DNA of 42,555 nt from positions 1-42,555 of the forward strand of contig NZ_FCOK02000085.1 in assembly GCF_001544555.2 (NCBI RefSeq). Direction: 5' to 3'. Within the stretch, counting starts at the first letter, position 1, and each line of letters opens with the position of its first letter. Origin of the DNA: Caballeronia udeis. GTDB lineage: Bacteria; Pseudomonadota; Gammaproteobacteria; Burkholderiales; Burkholderiaceae. The translations under genes were made by a program, and so were the position numbers. Under the pieces are notes generated by a model that saw nothing but the letters and a program-made list of their open reading frames with translations, ran no database searches and was not told where the DNA came from. Shown piece after piece: positions 1-8,400 of this stretch.

Positions 1-261
1 GTCGCTTGACGAACCATCGCGCGCACCTCTACATGGAAGGTGTGCTTATTATTACACTATTGAATTAGAAATGGAATAAGGCCTGCAGAAGTCGGCTATG
101 AAGATAACGAACATCCATGCCGTGCAGATGTTGCTGAAGCTAGTCTAGCGGCCGCGATCGTCCGCCGGTTGCCTTATTTTTGAGGGATTCTGCAGGTTTT
201 CGCCAGTATAACTAATGGATGCTGTTGGCACAGTTAGCAAACCTCAACACGTTAGGGCACA
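1..261. other. Left edge, no gene recognised
   Basis: This stretch lies downstream of the minus-strand Rep initiator. I see no coding frame of convincing composition, no clear terminator hairpin with a T-tract, and no RNA gene. A gene running off the left edge cannot be excluded. Confidence 0.4.
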
Positions 262-1665
262 TCACACCGATGTTCGGGACGAAGTTATGCGCCCGAATAC
301 AAATTGTCCCAAGTACCAAACGAGGTCCGCATTCGCGAGGATGTCCTCCTCGGTTACAGTTGAGGCCTCGAGCTTCATACGTCGGAGCATGAGTTTGCCT
401 TGGCTCGACGTTACCCATGAGCGCACCAGGTCTTTACGGGTTTTCACGTCAGCGGAGTTGAAGTGTTCACGTCCTTTGCGCGACTCTTCATTCATGCGTG
501 CGCGGACCTCTTCTTCGCGCGACGCTATGGTGCGTGCGACCGAACTCTGGGTTTCAATTTTTGCAACCTGAGCGTCGGTTTCGTCAGTAAGCAGCTTTGC
601 CTGAACGTTGATCATCGTCCGTTCAGCTTCAGACATTTTCCAGTTATCGCGCAGGGCTCTCATCAAGTAGCCGGCCGGGCTCCTTTTCACCTGTCCGCGA
701 TCAATCTTGAAGCGAGTGTATTCGACAGCTTGCTGGATGCGCGCATCGGTCCAGACCTCACGGTTCTCAGATATGTCGGTGAACTGTTTGGTGGACAAAT
801 TGAATTCATCCTTGAGAATCTTGTACAGATGACTAGCGTCGGCCAAGCTTGCCAAGGCAGCGTCGGCGGTGTCCTTACGCTTGAGCAGGAATCGTATGCG
901 ATCGATTCTTTTCGATGTGCTCGACTCAGTTCTGGTTTCGTACGTCAGCTCGATGTCCGATACTTCGTTGATTTCACGTACTGCCGGCTCAAGCCAGTCG
1001 CGTTTGAAGTATTTAAAAATGGCCGCGTTTGCACCCATTTTCCCGGGCCAATTTCTCATGTCTTCAAGCGGTATCCATTCCGTGCGACCATCGGGAACAC
1101 TCGGCAGGATCTGGTCATAAATCGCACGTGCCAGACTGCGCGTAAAGGCCGTCGAAATGCGCAGGCTCAGCCAGTGGGATTTTTTGGGGTCACGGATGTG
1201 CGGAACTAACCGCGAATGCACGTCAAAGCGGATGCGCCCTCTGTGGAACCCCACCATCCCCATCAGTTGGACTGAGACCCATAGGTCGTCTTCGTTGGGG
1301 TCGCGATCGAGCGGCGTATCCGTCACCTGGATTTTCGCGTCCTGCGCTTCTTCAGCGATTGTGCGCAGATGCTTGAGATTGCGGCTGTCGTAACGCATCA
1401 ACCACTTGAAGTAGTTCAGTTCGACATCGTACTGGTCTCGCGCTTCCTGCTCCTGTGCAACGATGAAGTATGCAGCGTCAAGAAATCGCCGTGCCGGCAG
1501 CCCCATGTTGACGATTTGGGTGAAGAAGTTGTTTCGCTGATAGCCGATTTCGCGGGTGGCTTCGCTGATGGGTGTGCCTAGGTCGAACAGGTCCTCGAAC
1601 AGCGCGAGCGCCAGCTGTCGAGATGTCGCCCTCGCCTTGCCCTCTCCGGAATTCTCCTCCGCCAT
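262..1665 (-). CDS. Plasmid replication initiator (Rep_3/RepB-like)
   Basis: Probable replication initiator that binds the adjacent iterons to open the origin. The 467-residue protein has the style of Rep_3/RepB initiators of Burkholderiaceae secondary replicons: two winged-helix-like segments in the first 300 residues, including the 'WLSLRISTAFTRSLARAIY' and 'FKYFKRDWLEPAVREINE' stretches, followed by a charged Arg/Glu-rich C-terminal region. The ATG at 1665 is preceded by a weak GGTGAG; a strong GGAGGAG lies just inside the gene. It is divergent from parAB, with the iteron region between. Assignment to the Rep family rests on remembered family resemblance plus the iteron context; its role as initiator is well supported by position. 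Confidence 0.8.
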   Translation of the reverse strand: MAEENSGEGKARATSRQLALALFEDLFDLGTPISEATREIGYQRNNFFTQIVNMGLPARRFLDAAYFIVAQEQEARDQYDVELNYFKWLMRYDSRNLKHLRTIAEEAQDAKIQVTDTPLDRDPNEDDLWVSVQLMGMVGFHRGRIRFDVHSRLVPHIRDPKKSHWLSLRISTAFTRSLARAIYDQILPSVPDGRTEWIPLEDMRNWPGKMGANAAIFKYFKRDWLEPAVREINEVSDIELTYETRTESSTSKRIDRIRFLLKRKDTADAALASLADASHLYKILKDEFNLSTKQFTDISENREVWTDARIQQAVEYTRFKIDRGQVKRSPAGYLMRALRDNWKMSEAERTMINVQAKLLTDETDAQVAKIETQSSVARTIASREEEVRARMNEESRKGREHFNSADVKTRKDLVRSWVTSSQGKLMLRRMKLEASTVTEEDILANADLVWYLGQFVFGRITSSRTSV

Positions 1666-1788
1666 AAGCTCACCAGTTCTTCATTTTCGTTGCTGGGAAT
1701 GTAGCATGCGTGGGTGAGCTGTCAACACATACAACCTCACCATCGGCGAGCTGCACGCGCCTGTTTCCAGCCGAAACCTGCTGGGTAT

Positions 1789-2038
1789 GCACAATGAACC
1801 TCACCTGAGCACAATAAACCTCACCACCGTGGGCGCACTTCCGAGCCCAACGCCTTATCCCGTGAAGCCGGTAGCGGCACGTTTCACTCGCTGCACAACG
1901 AACCTCACCTTCCCAAGGGCATTTTTTTTCGACACATTAAACCTCACCTTTGTGTGGAATCAGCCTCACCTTCGCCACACAATCAAGCTCACCTTCGTGC
2001 ACATCAAACCTCACCTTTGACACAACAAACCTCACTTT
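1789..2038 (+). repeat. Iteron block 1 (eight direct copies)
   Basis: Eight imperfect direct repeats of about 19 bp with consensus GCACAATnAACCTCACCTT start near 1789, 1809, 1893, 1931, 1952, 1974, 1999 and 2019. The core AACCTCACC is the most constant part; copies 5 and 6 vary in it. They lie between the divergent rep and parA genes, as expected for Rep-binding iterons of an origin of vegetative replication. Confidence 0.85.
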
Positions 2039-2081
2039 CGTGAAGTTAAGTCGTTGAAATAAAAAGGAAGTCGCGCTCTCT

Positions 2082-2124
2082 GTTGGTTTGTCGGTTGGTT
2101 AATTCTTTAAAAAAACAAACCAAC
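2082..2124. other. AT-rich hairpin between iteron blocks (candidate DUE)
   Basis: GTTGGTTTG at 2082-2090 and CAAACCAAC at 2116-2124 form a perfect 9-bp inverted repeat around an AT-rich loop. It sits exactly between the opposed iteron blocks, where a duplex-unwinding element would be expected. A terminator is an alternative, but no gene ends here. Confidence 0.5.
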
Positions 2125-2161
2125 AAGTAGTCAGGAGACGTACGTGTTAACGCCAGATGAT

Positions 2162-2381
2162 GGTGAGGTTAATTGTGCTGAAAGCGGAAAACAGATGGGT
2201 GACGTTATGTCTGACGCGCGATTCACGGTGAGGTTGATTGTGCATAGCATCAACTTTGTTCCATTCGTGCGTGGGAAACGCATTTGAATGTGGAGAGAAC
2301 GTCGATTGAAGGTGAGGTCCGTTGTGCATTTGAATGAAATTAAATGACAGAGGGGTAGTAACAGCACAATCGACCTCACCT
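2162..2381. repeat. Iteron block 2 (mainly inverted copies)
   Basis: Three copies of the same iteron in reverse orientation (GGTGAGGTTAATTGTGC at 2162-2178, 2227-2243 and 2311-2327) and one forward copy (2363-2381). Degenerate copies may lie near 2200 and 2431. Inverted iterons opposite a direct block often have a handcuffing or copy-control role; that role is inference here. Confidence 0.8.
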
Positions 2382-2592
2382 TGAAAGTCTGACCAGCGGG
2401 TGAAAGGTCGGGCTAACAACGTGCGATTGAGGGTGACGCTAACGAACTGCGATGGTTCCACATGCGAGGTGACTAGCCTTACACGCTGTAGAACACACTC
2501 TACAAGACGTAATTGAGACGTCGACAGCGATTTTCGCGGGATATCTCTATAGTAAACAGCGATTTATAGCGCAATTTCCAAGTTGTTCCTGT

Positions 2593-2632
2593 ATTCTGAG
2601 GTTAATTAGAATTTATGGAAAAACCTCAGAAT
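2593..2632. promoter_or_regulatory. Inverted repeat overlapping the parA start (candidate operator)
   Basis: ATTCTGAGGTT (2593-2603) and its exact complement AACCTCAGAAT (2622-2632) make an 11-bp perfect inverted repeat with an 18-bp spacer. The right arm runs into the parA ATG at 2631. A ParA with an N-terminal helix-turn-helix commonly represses its own operon, so this is a good candidate autoregulatory operator. A second small dyad, TGTAGA/TCTACA, lies at 2487-2504. Confidence 0.5.
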
Positions 2633-3842
2633 GGTGAAAACAAGCCAACTTCCTGCTGTGGACCGAACTGTTCACCTTGAGCAGATTAGCCAGTTCGCTG
2701 AAAAGGTCTCGATTTTCACAGATGAACTACGTGACACGATTCTAGCTCCTCGGCCGAGAAAGGCTGCTCCTGTCTTTAAAACAGGGGAGATTGCCGAGAT
2801 GTGCAATATCGCTCACTCTCAGGTTCAATACCTTGCCACGAAGAGTGATGGAGAGTTGCCTTCGGGCACTGCAGCGGGTACGGGCCGAACCCGGACCTTC
2901 ACGTTGGAGGAAGCGCGCGTGTGGGTCCAAAAGGTCTCTGACATCTATCAGACTCCGCTTGTTACCGGGACACGCGAACCTGAAGGGAAAATCATCATTA
3001 CGGCCCAGTTGAAGGGCGGATCAGCAAAGACGACCACAACTATGTGCCTGGCACAAGGATTGACGTTGCGCGGGCGCAAGGTGTTAGTTATCGACCTCGA
3101 TCCGCAAGCCTCGCTTTCCGAGCTTTGTGGTCTTTACGCGGAAAAAGATGTAACTCCGGACGACACCATTCTGCCTTACATTTACGACCAGGACATCGAG
3201 GGCGGATTGGAGGCTAGAGTTCAGCCGACGTACTGGGATGGACTTGATGTGATCCCTGCTCATACCGAATTGATTGGGGCAGAGTTTCACTTGCCCGCGA
3301 TGCAGAAGATGAGGCCCGGATTCCGGTTCTGGACGGTGCTGCGACAAGGCCTGGAGCCGCTGCGCAAGCGGTACGACTACATTCTGATGGACACGTCACC
3401 TTCTCTGTCATACCTCAACCTGAATGCGTTGCTTGCAGCAGATGCGATGGTTATGCCAATGGTCCCGGAGAATCTCGACTTCATCAGTTCACTGTCGTTC
3501 TGGCGACTATTTTCTGATGTGTCCAAGAGCTTCATGAAGTATGAGACGGACAAGAAATACGACTTTATTTCGCTGCTACTTTCGAGGGTCGATTATGGGC
3601 GCACCTCGTCAGCACCCATCGTGCGTGCATGGGCACAGAGCGCCTACGAGAGTTGGTTGCATTCGATTGAAGTACCCGCCAGTTCAGTAATGAGTACGGG
3701 CGCGCTGGCATTCTCAACCGTATTCGACGTCAGCAGTACCCATAGCGCATCTAAGTCGTTGCAACGGGTTAAGCAGCCGCTTGTCGATTACTGTCGTTGG
3801 GTAGATGAAATCTATGCGGAAAAATGGAGGAGCGCACAATGA
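2631..3842 (+). CDS. parA: ParA partition ATPase with N-terminal HTH
   Basis: Type Ia partition ATPase that moves the replicon together with ParB bound at parS. The 403-residue protein has an N-terminal DNA-binding region with a helix-turn-helix around residues 50-70, the deviant Walker A KGGSAKTT at 128-135, a second motif 'VIDLDPQASLS' near 160 and Walker B 'YILMDTSPSLS'. The length fits plasmid-type ParA with the regulatory N-terminal domain rather than the short chromosomal form. No strong ribosome binding site precedes the ATG, and an inverted repeat covers it, which fits autoregulation. Its stop overlaps the parB start (ATGA). Confidence 0.95.
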   Translation: MVKTSQLPAVDRTVHLEQISQFAEKVSIFTDELRDTILAPRPRKAAPVFKTGEIAEMCNIAHSQVQYLATKSDGELPSGTAAGTGRTRTFTLEEARVWVQKVSDIYQTPLVTGTREPEGKIIITAQLKGGSAKTTTTMCLAQGLTLRGRKVLVIDLDPQASLSELCGLYAEKDVTPDDTILPYIYDQDIEGGLEARVQPTYWDGLDVIPAHTELIGAEFHLPAMQKMRPGFRFWTVLRQGLEPLRKRYDYILMDTSPSLSYLNLNALLAADAMVMPMVPENLDFISSLSFWRLFSDVSKSFMKYETDKKYDFISLLLSRVDYGRTSSAPIVRAWAQSAYESWLHSIEVPASSVMSTGALAFSTVFDVSSTHSASKSLQRVKQPLVDYCRWVDEIYAEKWRSAQ

Positions 3843-4816
3843 GCAACATGCGTGAACAATTGTTGGCTAAGACGGCCGGCATACGGGCAACGTCGTCTAT
3901 CAACGGAGATGAGGTTAAGCGTAGCGCTCGAACGCAGACAGCGCCTGGTCTCGCGGGTGCATTGGCAGTCGCACAGCTTCGTGTGCAGGAGTTGGAGTCG
4001 ACCGGTGCCGCCTCGCAATTGGCTGTGTCGTCTGTGGTGGCAAACCCTTGGCAGCCGCGACGGGTGTTCAATGAGGCGAAACTGTCGGAACTGGCCGAGT
4101 CGATCCGTGAAGTGGGGCTCATGCAGCCTATCGTGGTCCGCCGATTTGAGGACATCTATCAGATTGTGGCGGGCGAACGTAGGTGGCGCGCGCACAAATT
4201 GATTGAGAAGGACGAGATAAAAGCGGTTGTTGTGGATTGTTCCGATGCGGACATGGCGGTGTTGGCTCTAGTGGAGAATGTCAGCCGTGATGATTTGTCC
4301 GACTACGAAATCGCCACATCTTTGAGGCGAACGGAGAGGGAGTTTCCGGATCGGAAACGGATGGCCGAGGCACTGGGTATGTCCCGCAGTGGGCTTTACC
4401 AGTTTCTTTCCTTTGAGAATTTGCCGGACTTTATCAGGAAGGATTTGGACGTCCAGCCGCGGCTACTGGGTGGGACCGCAGCTCAAGCGATTGTTACGGC
4501 GATTAAGAAGCATGGGGAGAGCGGATTAAAGGCCGCGGTGGAATTGTGGCCCCTCGTTGCGAAGGGCGACATGGACCAGGGGAAGATCGCGGCGGCCATT
4601 AAGGCGTTGGCAACGCGCCAAGCGACAACAGCCAATTCAGCGAGCGAGCGGAGCATCGACAAGTTCTTTTCAGGCAAAGAACACGCGGGTTCCATTACCA
4701 AGGACGTCAGCGGTATCACGGTAAAAATCAAATCGGGCGTGCTCACCGACGCGCAGGAGACGCAGATTAGGGAGCTTATCAGTCAGATGTTCCACGCTCA
4801 GCCTAAAACGACCTGA
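3839..4816 (+). CDS. parB: ParB centromere-binding protein
   Basis: CTP-dependent DNA clamp that loads at parS and stimulates ParA. From the ATG at 3839 it has 325 residues: Box I 'NPWQPRRVF' at 69-77, the CTP-binding GERRWRA at 112-118, Box II 'LVENVSRDDLSDYE' near 144-157 and a helix-turn-helix around 173-190 ('MAEALGMSRSGLYQF'). I chose 3839 because GGAGG lies 8 bases upstream and the ATG overlaps the parA stop as ATGA, implying translational coupling. A longer in-frame start at 3824 would place GGAGG inside the gene. It is followed directly by an intrinsic terminator. Confidence 0.94.
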   Translation: MSNMREQLLAKTAGIRATSSINGDEVKRSARTQTAPGLAGALAVAQLRVQELESTGAASQLAVSSVVANPWQPRRVFNEAKLSELAESIREVGLMQPIVVRRFEDIYQIVAGERRWRAHKLIEKDEIKAVVVDCSDADMAVLALVENVSRDDLSDYEIATSLRRTEREFPDRKRMAEALGMSRSGLYQFLSFENLPDFIRKDLDVQPRLLGGTAAQAIVTAIKKHGESGLKAAVELWPLVAKGDMDQGKIAAAIKALATRQATTANSASERSIDKFFSGKEHAGSITKDVSGITVKIKSGVLTDAQETQIRELISQMFHAQPKTT

Positions 4817-4833
4817 GAAGCGCTCACCACAAC

Positions 4834-4861
4834 AAAGCCCGCTATGTGCGGGCTTTTTTTT
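4834..4861 (+). terminator. Intrinsic terminator of parAB
   Basis: AAAGCCCGC-tatgt-GCGGGCTTT followed by a run of T, starting 18 bases after the parB stop. It is a textbook rho-independent terminator ending the parAB operon. Confidence 0.92.
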
Positions 4862-4874
4862 GCTCCTATTCCGC

Positions 4875-4893
4875 GTGTCTAGACTCTAGACAC
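4875..4893. other. Candidate parS site 1
   Basis: GTGTCTAGACTCTAGACAC is a 19-bp palindrome with 9-bp perfect arms around one central base. Palindromes of about 16-20 bp just after parB are where plasmid parS sites commonly lie. The parS identity is inference. Confidence 0.6.
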
Positions 4894-4942
4894 GAATTAG
4901 CGACGATGACGAGGTTAGGCAGCCACGTCAGCTCTGATCGCA

Positions 4943-4961
4943 GTGTCTAGAGTCTAGACAC
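4943..4961. other. Candidate parS site 2
   Basis: GTGTCTAGAGTCTAGACAC is the exact reverse complement of the palindrome at 4875, differing on this strand only in the central base. The two centres are 68 bp apart. Two copies close to parB strengthen the case for a partition site. Confidence 0.6.
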
Positions 4962-7478
4962 GCACGTGAGTAGCAATCGTTCAGGCGGGTCCAATCGCGG
5001 CATTACCCAGTCTGAATGAGAGGGTAGCAGTGGGCTCGGCCGGCTCACACTGAGATTAATTCCAAGCCTGCCTGCGGGTGATCTCCTCAAACCCAGGGCG
5101 CACGCACGGACACAAAAACATAGCTATGTCTGCCTTCAATACCACTGCTACGCTATCCATGAGAGAGCAGCTCGTACTAACAAGAGAAAATGCGATGATT
5201 CGGAAAGGCAACCAAAGGCTCCTTGCCGACAGCTACGACGCGTGCAATGACAGAGAGAACTCGGCCTCCTCCCCGCTGGCAAGGAAGAGGATTCCCATGG
5301 TGCTCGAGCACCTCTAGCTTGAGTCGTTTCGTGGCGGCAGAGCGTCGCCTGTACTCGCTACCGGCCTCCGTCGTCTGAGTTTCCTCCACCAGACCGCCAG
5401 GGTACGAACACATTCAGCTTGTGTTGTGCGGTTGTACGCCAATCAGGTGCGTCGCTCTAGGTGATCTTGTAATCGAGTTGGCGGCGTAATCCGAAGTAGC
5501 CTTGGTTCAGAGTCGATCGGTTCAGGCCGGACTTGATCCGAACATTTCTTCTCGGCGCACGAACGCTGCCGGCCGCACACTGATTCACATTGCGCATGCT
5601 CAGGTTTTCAATACACACCACTGCGTTGTCCTTCCGGTCGTGGCTTTGTATAGGTGGTCGAGGCGAGGGTTCGCGATGCGGCTGCCAAGCGGCCGGACGT
5701 CAGCTTTAACCCCGTTCCAGTTGTTGACGAACCTCGTCTTGCATACCATGCGCCGCTGATAGCGAGAATCGAGGCAGGTGCCATCACGGAACGTGGCAAA
5801 GCGTGGGATGTCGATTCCGATCTCGCCTCCACCCGGTGGCGACACATCCAGCTCACCGAGTATCTGAATCCACAGGAACTACCCATCATCCATACTCGAA
5901 ACGGTGACATTGACCAGGTCACCCTCCACATCCTGGCTTTTCTAGCGCCGCCGCCGGCTAATCTTGGGTATGAAAACATGGATGTCAGCCTTATCGAGTT
6001 CGAATTAGTTGGGATCTGGATAACGGAAGCTATCAGAGCCCTCCTCTTAAAACGCAGGAACTCAGTGGATTTGGAAGGAAGTTGCTGAGCGCGTCATCCA
6101 AGTCCTTCAGGCACTTTGTGAGGAGTGGCCTGGGTATCCTCCGACCACGGCACATCGAACTACTTGCGCCATGCTGTCGCGCGCTTCGTCATTGGCACAC
6201 AGACGATGATCTGGCCACTGATGGCATAGTCAAGTCGTGTTGAAGACGAATCGGTACTTACCAGCGAAGCGATGCAGGTGCGTCGCTGTTCGCCGTTGTG
6301 CGCGAGCCCGAATTTGAAGGCCTGGAATCATTACATGGGTCAACCGTACTGCATCGAGCACGCTACGAAGGACGGGTCCGAAGTCCGGGTTATCTCTCTA
6401 GCCTTGAAGGGCGAGCTTGATGTGCATTTCAATATAATGCAACTAACGGTCAAATACAATATCGCCTTTAAACTGAGGGCGCATAGCTAAATAGGCATGA
6501 TTCGGTAGGTGCACTCTTGGTTTTAAGGCACCCGCCGCGCTCGGAGCAGGTGAGGGCGATCGCTGCGCGGATGGGAGACTGAGAGAGAGCGAATGAGAGT
6601 CGGACGTGCCGTCCTGCAAATGGTTGAGGAGATGTCGGAGGATCGTGTCGTGCTCACCCACAGGCGCGCCCCCGTCGTCTAGCTTTCTGGGGAGGGTCCC
6701 ATAGAGACACTCCTTAGATGACGGTGAACCCTTAAATAAATCTAACCTAAACCAAAATGGATTCGGCATAAAACGACTGAACATTATGGGAGTAATGTCC
6801 AGTAGATCGACGCCGGCCGGGGATCAACAAGCTCTCCAGCCGCTCGCCAACGGTCGCTGTTTTCGACGGGGCTCATTGAGGTTTGCTGAACCGCTCGTCC
6901 AGTCCGGGTGCCGAGGCGGTTGGCTGACCGACTTTCGCTCGATCACCCCGGCCGGACTGCGTGCGAGAGAGTTTCGCAACGTGTCACGGCCGTGAAACAA
7001 TCAAGATCGAATTAGGAACGCCCAAAAGTCATAACCAGCATGGAATGGCACCTACAAGCGCAAGAATGTTTCACGCTGCCGCGAAACCCTTTCGGGCTCG
7101 ACACGCTCTAATAGAGGCTTTTCAGATGCCGAACGGTGAAACGCCCGCTGCATACGGCGTTTGTACTAGATAGGATGTAAAGCGTATTAATTACTACGTC
7201 CTGAATGGTGCCTTGGCTTGACCGTAGGCAGCTGAAGTGTTCAGAGGCGTCACAGTTGCCGACCGGATTTTCCGGAAGAGCGGGGTGGCCATCGATGCAG
7301 CTAACGATGACGCGCTCGGCGCCAGCAGTCGAGCGTTGTAGAACGGGCCGCGCCACATGGAGTTGTGGCCCTTCGAGGTCAGCTTTGGTTGATAAACCCA
7401 ACGAGGTCTGTCCGGTGCGGTATTCTCCGGCTCCGACAGGTAGTAGGCTGTCTTTCGCTTAAATTGGAGAACGCGACC
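4962..7478. other. 2.5-kb stretch of poorly coding sequence
   Basis: Apart from one doubtful open frame (5654-6088), I see no recognisable gene. Frames are short, composition is mixed and no operon-like spacing or ribosome binding sites line up. It probably contains remnants decayed by indels, fitting the damaged genes that follow it. Confidence 0.5.
5654..6088 (+). CDS. Hypothetical protein, possibly a remnant
   Basis: This 144-codon frame has a balanced amino-acid composition (acidic and hydrophobic residues well mixed, for example 'RWRHIQLTEYLNPQELPIIHTRNGDIDQVTLHILAFL'-type text around residues 62-98), which its antisense frames lack. The first codon shown has no convincing ribosome binding site and the frame ends in an Arg-rich tail, so it may be an internal piece of a decayed gene. 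I do not recognise a family and assign no function. Confidence 0.3.
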   Translation: MVEARVRDAAAKRPDVSFNPVPVVDEPRLAYHAPLIARIEAGAITERGKAWDVDSDLASTRWRHIQLTEYLNPQELPIIHTRNGDIDQVTLHILAFLAPPPANLGYENMDVSLIEFELVGIWITEAIRALLLKRRNSVDLEGSC

Positions 7479-7754
7479 ATGAACAAACAGGACCTCATCG
7501 ATGCAGTGGCAAGCGAAGTGGGTATCGCGAAATCCGCCGCAGCAGAAACGATCGACGCATTTTTGGCGACCGTGACGAACGCAGTGGTCAAGGGCGACCC
7601 AGTTCAACTCATCGGGTTTGGATCTTTCAGCACGGGCGCGCGTGCGGCCCGTACGGGTCGCAATCCGAAGACCGGCGAGGCGCTTCAAATTGCGGCGTCG
7701 ACGACCGTCAAGTTCACCGCCGGCAAGGCGTTCAAGGACGCAGTGAACCAGTAG
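7479..7754 (+). CDS. HU-family nucleoid protein
   Basis: A 91-residue HU/IHF-family DNA-binding protein that bends and compacts DNA as a dimer. It starts with MNKQDLIDAVA, has the family dimerisation helices, then 'GFGSFSTGARAARTGRNPKTG' in the beta-arm region carrying the conserved R-x-GRNPxTG signature around residues 55-66, and ends 'VKFTAGKAFKDAVNQ'. I use the ATG at 7479 because GGAGA lies 8 bases upstream and this gives the family's usual length; the frame stays open upstream but without HU similarity. It stands alone among decayed sequence, as an accessory-replicon HU copy. Confidence 0.93.
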   Translation: MNKQDLIDAVASEVGIAKSAAAETIDAFLATVTNAVVKGDPVQLIGFGSFSTGARAARTGRNPKTGEALQIAASTTVKFTAGKAFKDAVNQ

Positions 7755-7771
7755 GGCGTTGAACGCGGTGT

Positions 7772-7794
7772 CCGCCTGCGCGGGTCGCAGGCGG
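7772..7794. terminator. Hairpin after the HU gene
   Basis: CCGCCTGCG-cgggt-CGCAGGCGG is a perfect 9-bp stem beginning 18 bases after the HU stop. No T-tract follows, so efficient intrinsic termination is uncertain; it may instead stabilise the 3' end of the transcript. Confidence 0.5.
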
Positions 7795-7830
7795 TGGCAA
7801 TGAGCTCGGCTTGATACCTGCGGGCTCACA

Positions 7831-8052
7831 CTAGAACAATTGATCGTCGAGCAACCTCAGATTTTTCCACTTCACCGCGCTGCGTCGCTCGACCCCATCG
7901 GCGTGCAGCGAGCGGATCATGACGAGCTCGCCCCGTGCCTCACCCAGCACCTCCGCAATTCGATCGCCGTAACGCACCAGCGCCCCGCGCTTGGGACGCG
8001 TCTTCAGCGAGAGGTGGGCGCGAGAGCTGACACGTTTGGGTGCGCGGCATGG
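7831..8052 (-). pseudogene. Small hypothetical protein, start not found
   Basis: A minus-strand open frame reads 'LKTRPKRGALVRYGDRIAEV' followed by 'LGEARGELVMIRSLHADG' and ends KNLRLLDDQLF at 7831. Composition is convincingly protein-like, unlike its antisense. No in-frame ATG exists before an upstream TAG; an ATG at about 8052 is in another frame, suggesting a frameshift near the start or a non-ATG start. It lies just downstream of a second minus-strand fragment, as if both belonged to one old operon. I do not recognise the family. Confidence 0.4.
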
Positions 8053-8088
8053 CTAAAAAGTGAACGCGGTCACTGGAATGGAGACCCG

Positions 8089-8400
8089 TTAATCCGATTT
8101 CGGGCGGACCAGCGGCGATACGCCTGTGCCGGCGAGGAATTGACGTAGTTGTTTTTCAGCCTCCACCACTCGGTGCATCGGTGCTTCACTCAGTTGCTGG
8201 TCATGCAGCGCAAGCAAGCGTTCGATCACGGGTGCGTCCTGCTCGTTGATCATCCACCGGGCGCTTTTCGCTGCGACGGCGAGGGCGTTCTCGAACGCCG
8301 CCTCTGCATGTTCGTAACACTCGAACGGCATATCACCAAAGCCCATGCGCTGAAGGAAGTAGGCCATATACACCGAACGGACCAGTTCGTTGATCTGATG
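8089..8400 (-). pseudogene. Hypothetical protein, 5' end lost
   Basis: The minus-strand frame from about 8400 down to the stop at 8089 encodes about 100 residues of sensible protein ('INELVRSVYMAYFLQRMGFG', then an Ala/Glu-rich helical stretch with 'ERLLALHDQQLSEAPMHRVV', ending LVRPKSD). Upstream of about 8400 the same frame is only the antisense of an acyl-CoA synthetase fragment, so the original 5' part has been replaced by that sequence. Function unknown. Confidence 0.5.

Noticed and set aside
5078..5317. A 79-codon frame after the parS candidates
   Set aside because: No ribosome binding site, no family resemblance and no operon context; composition is not clearly protein-like.
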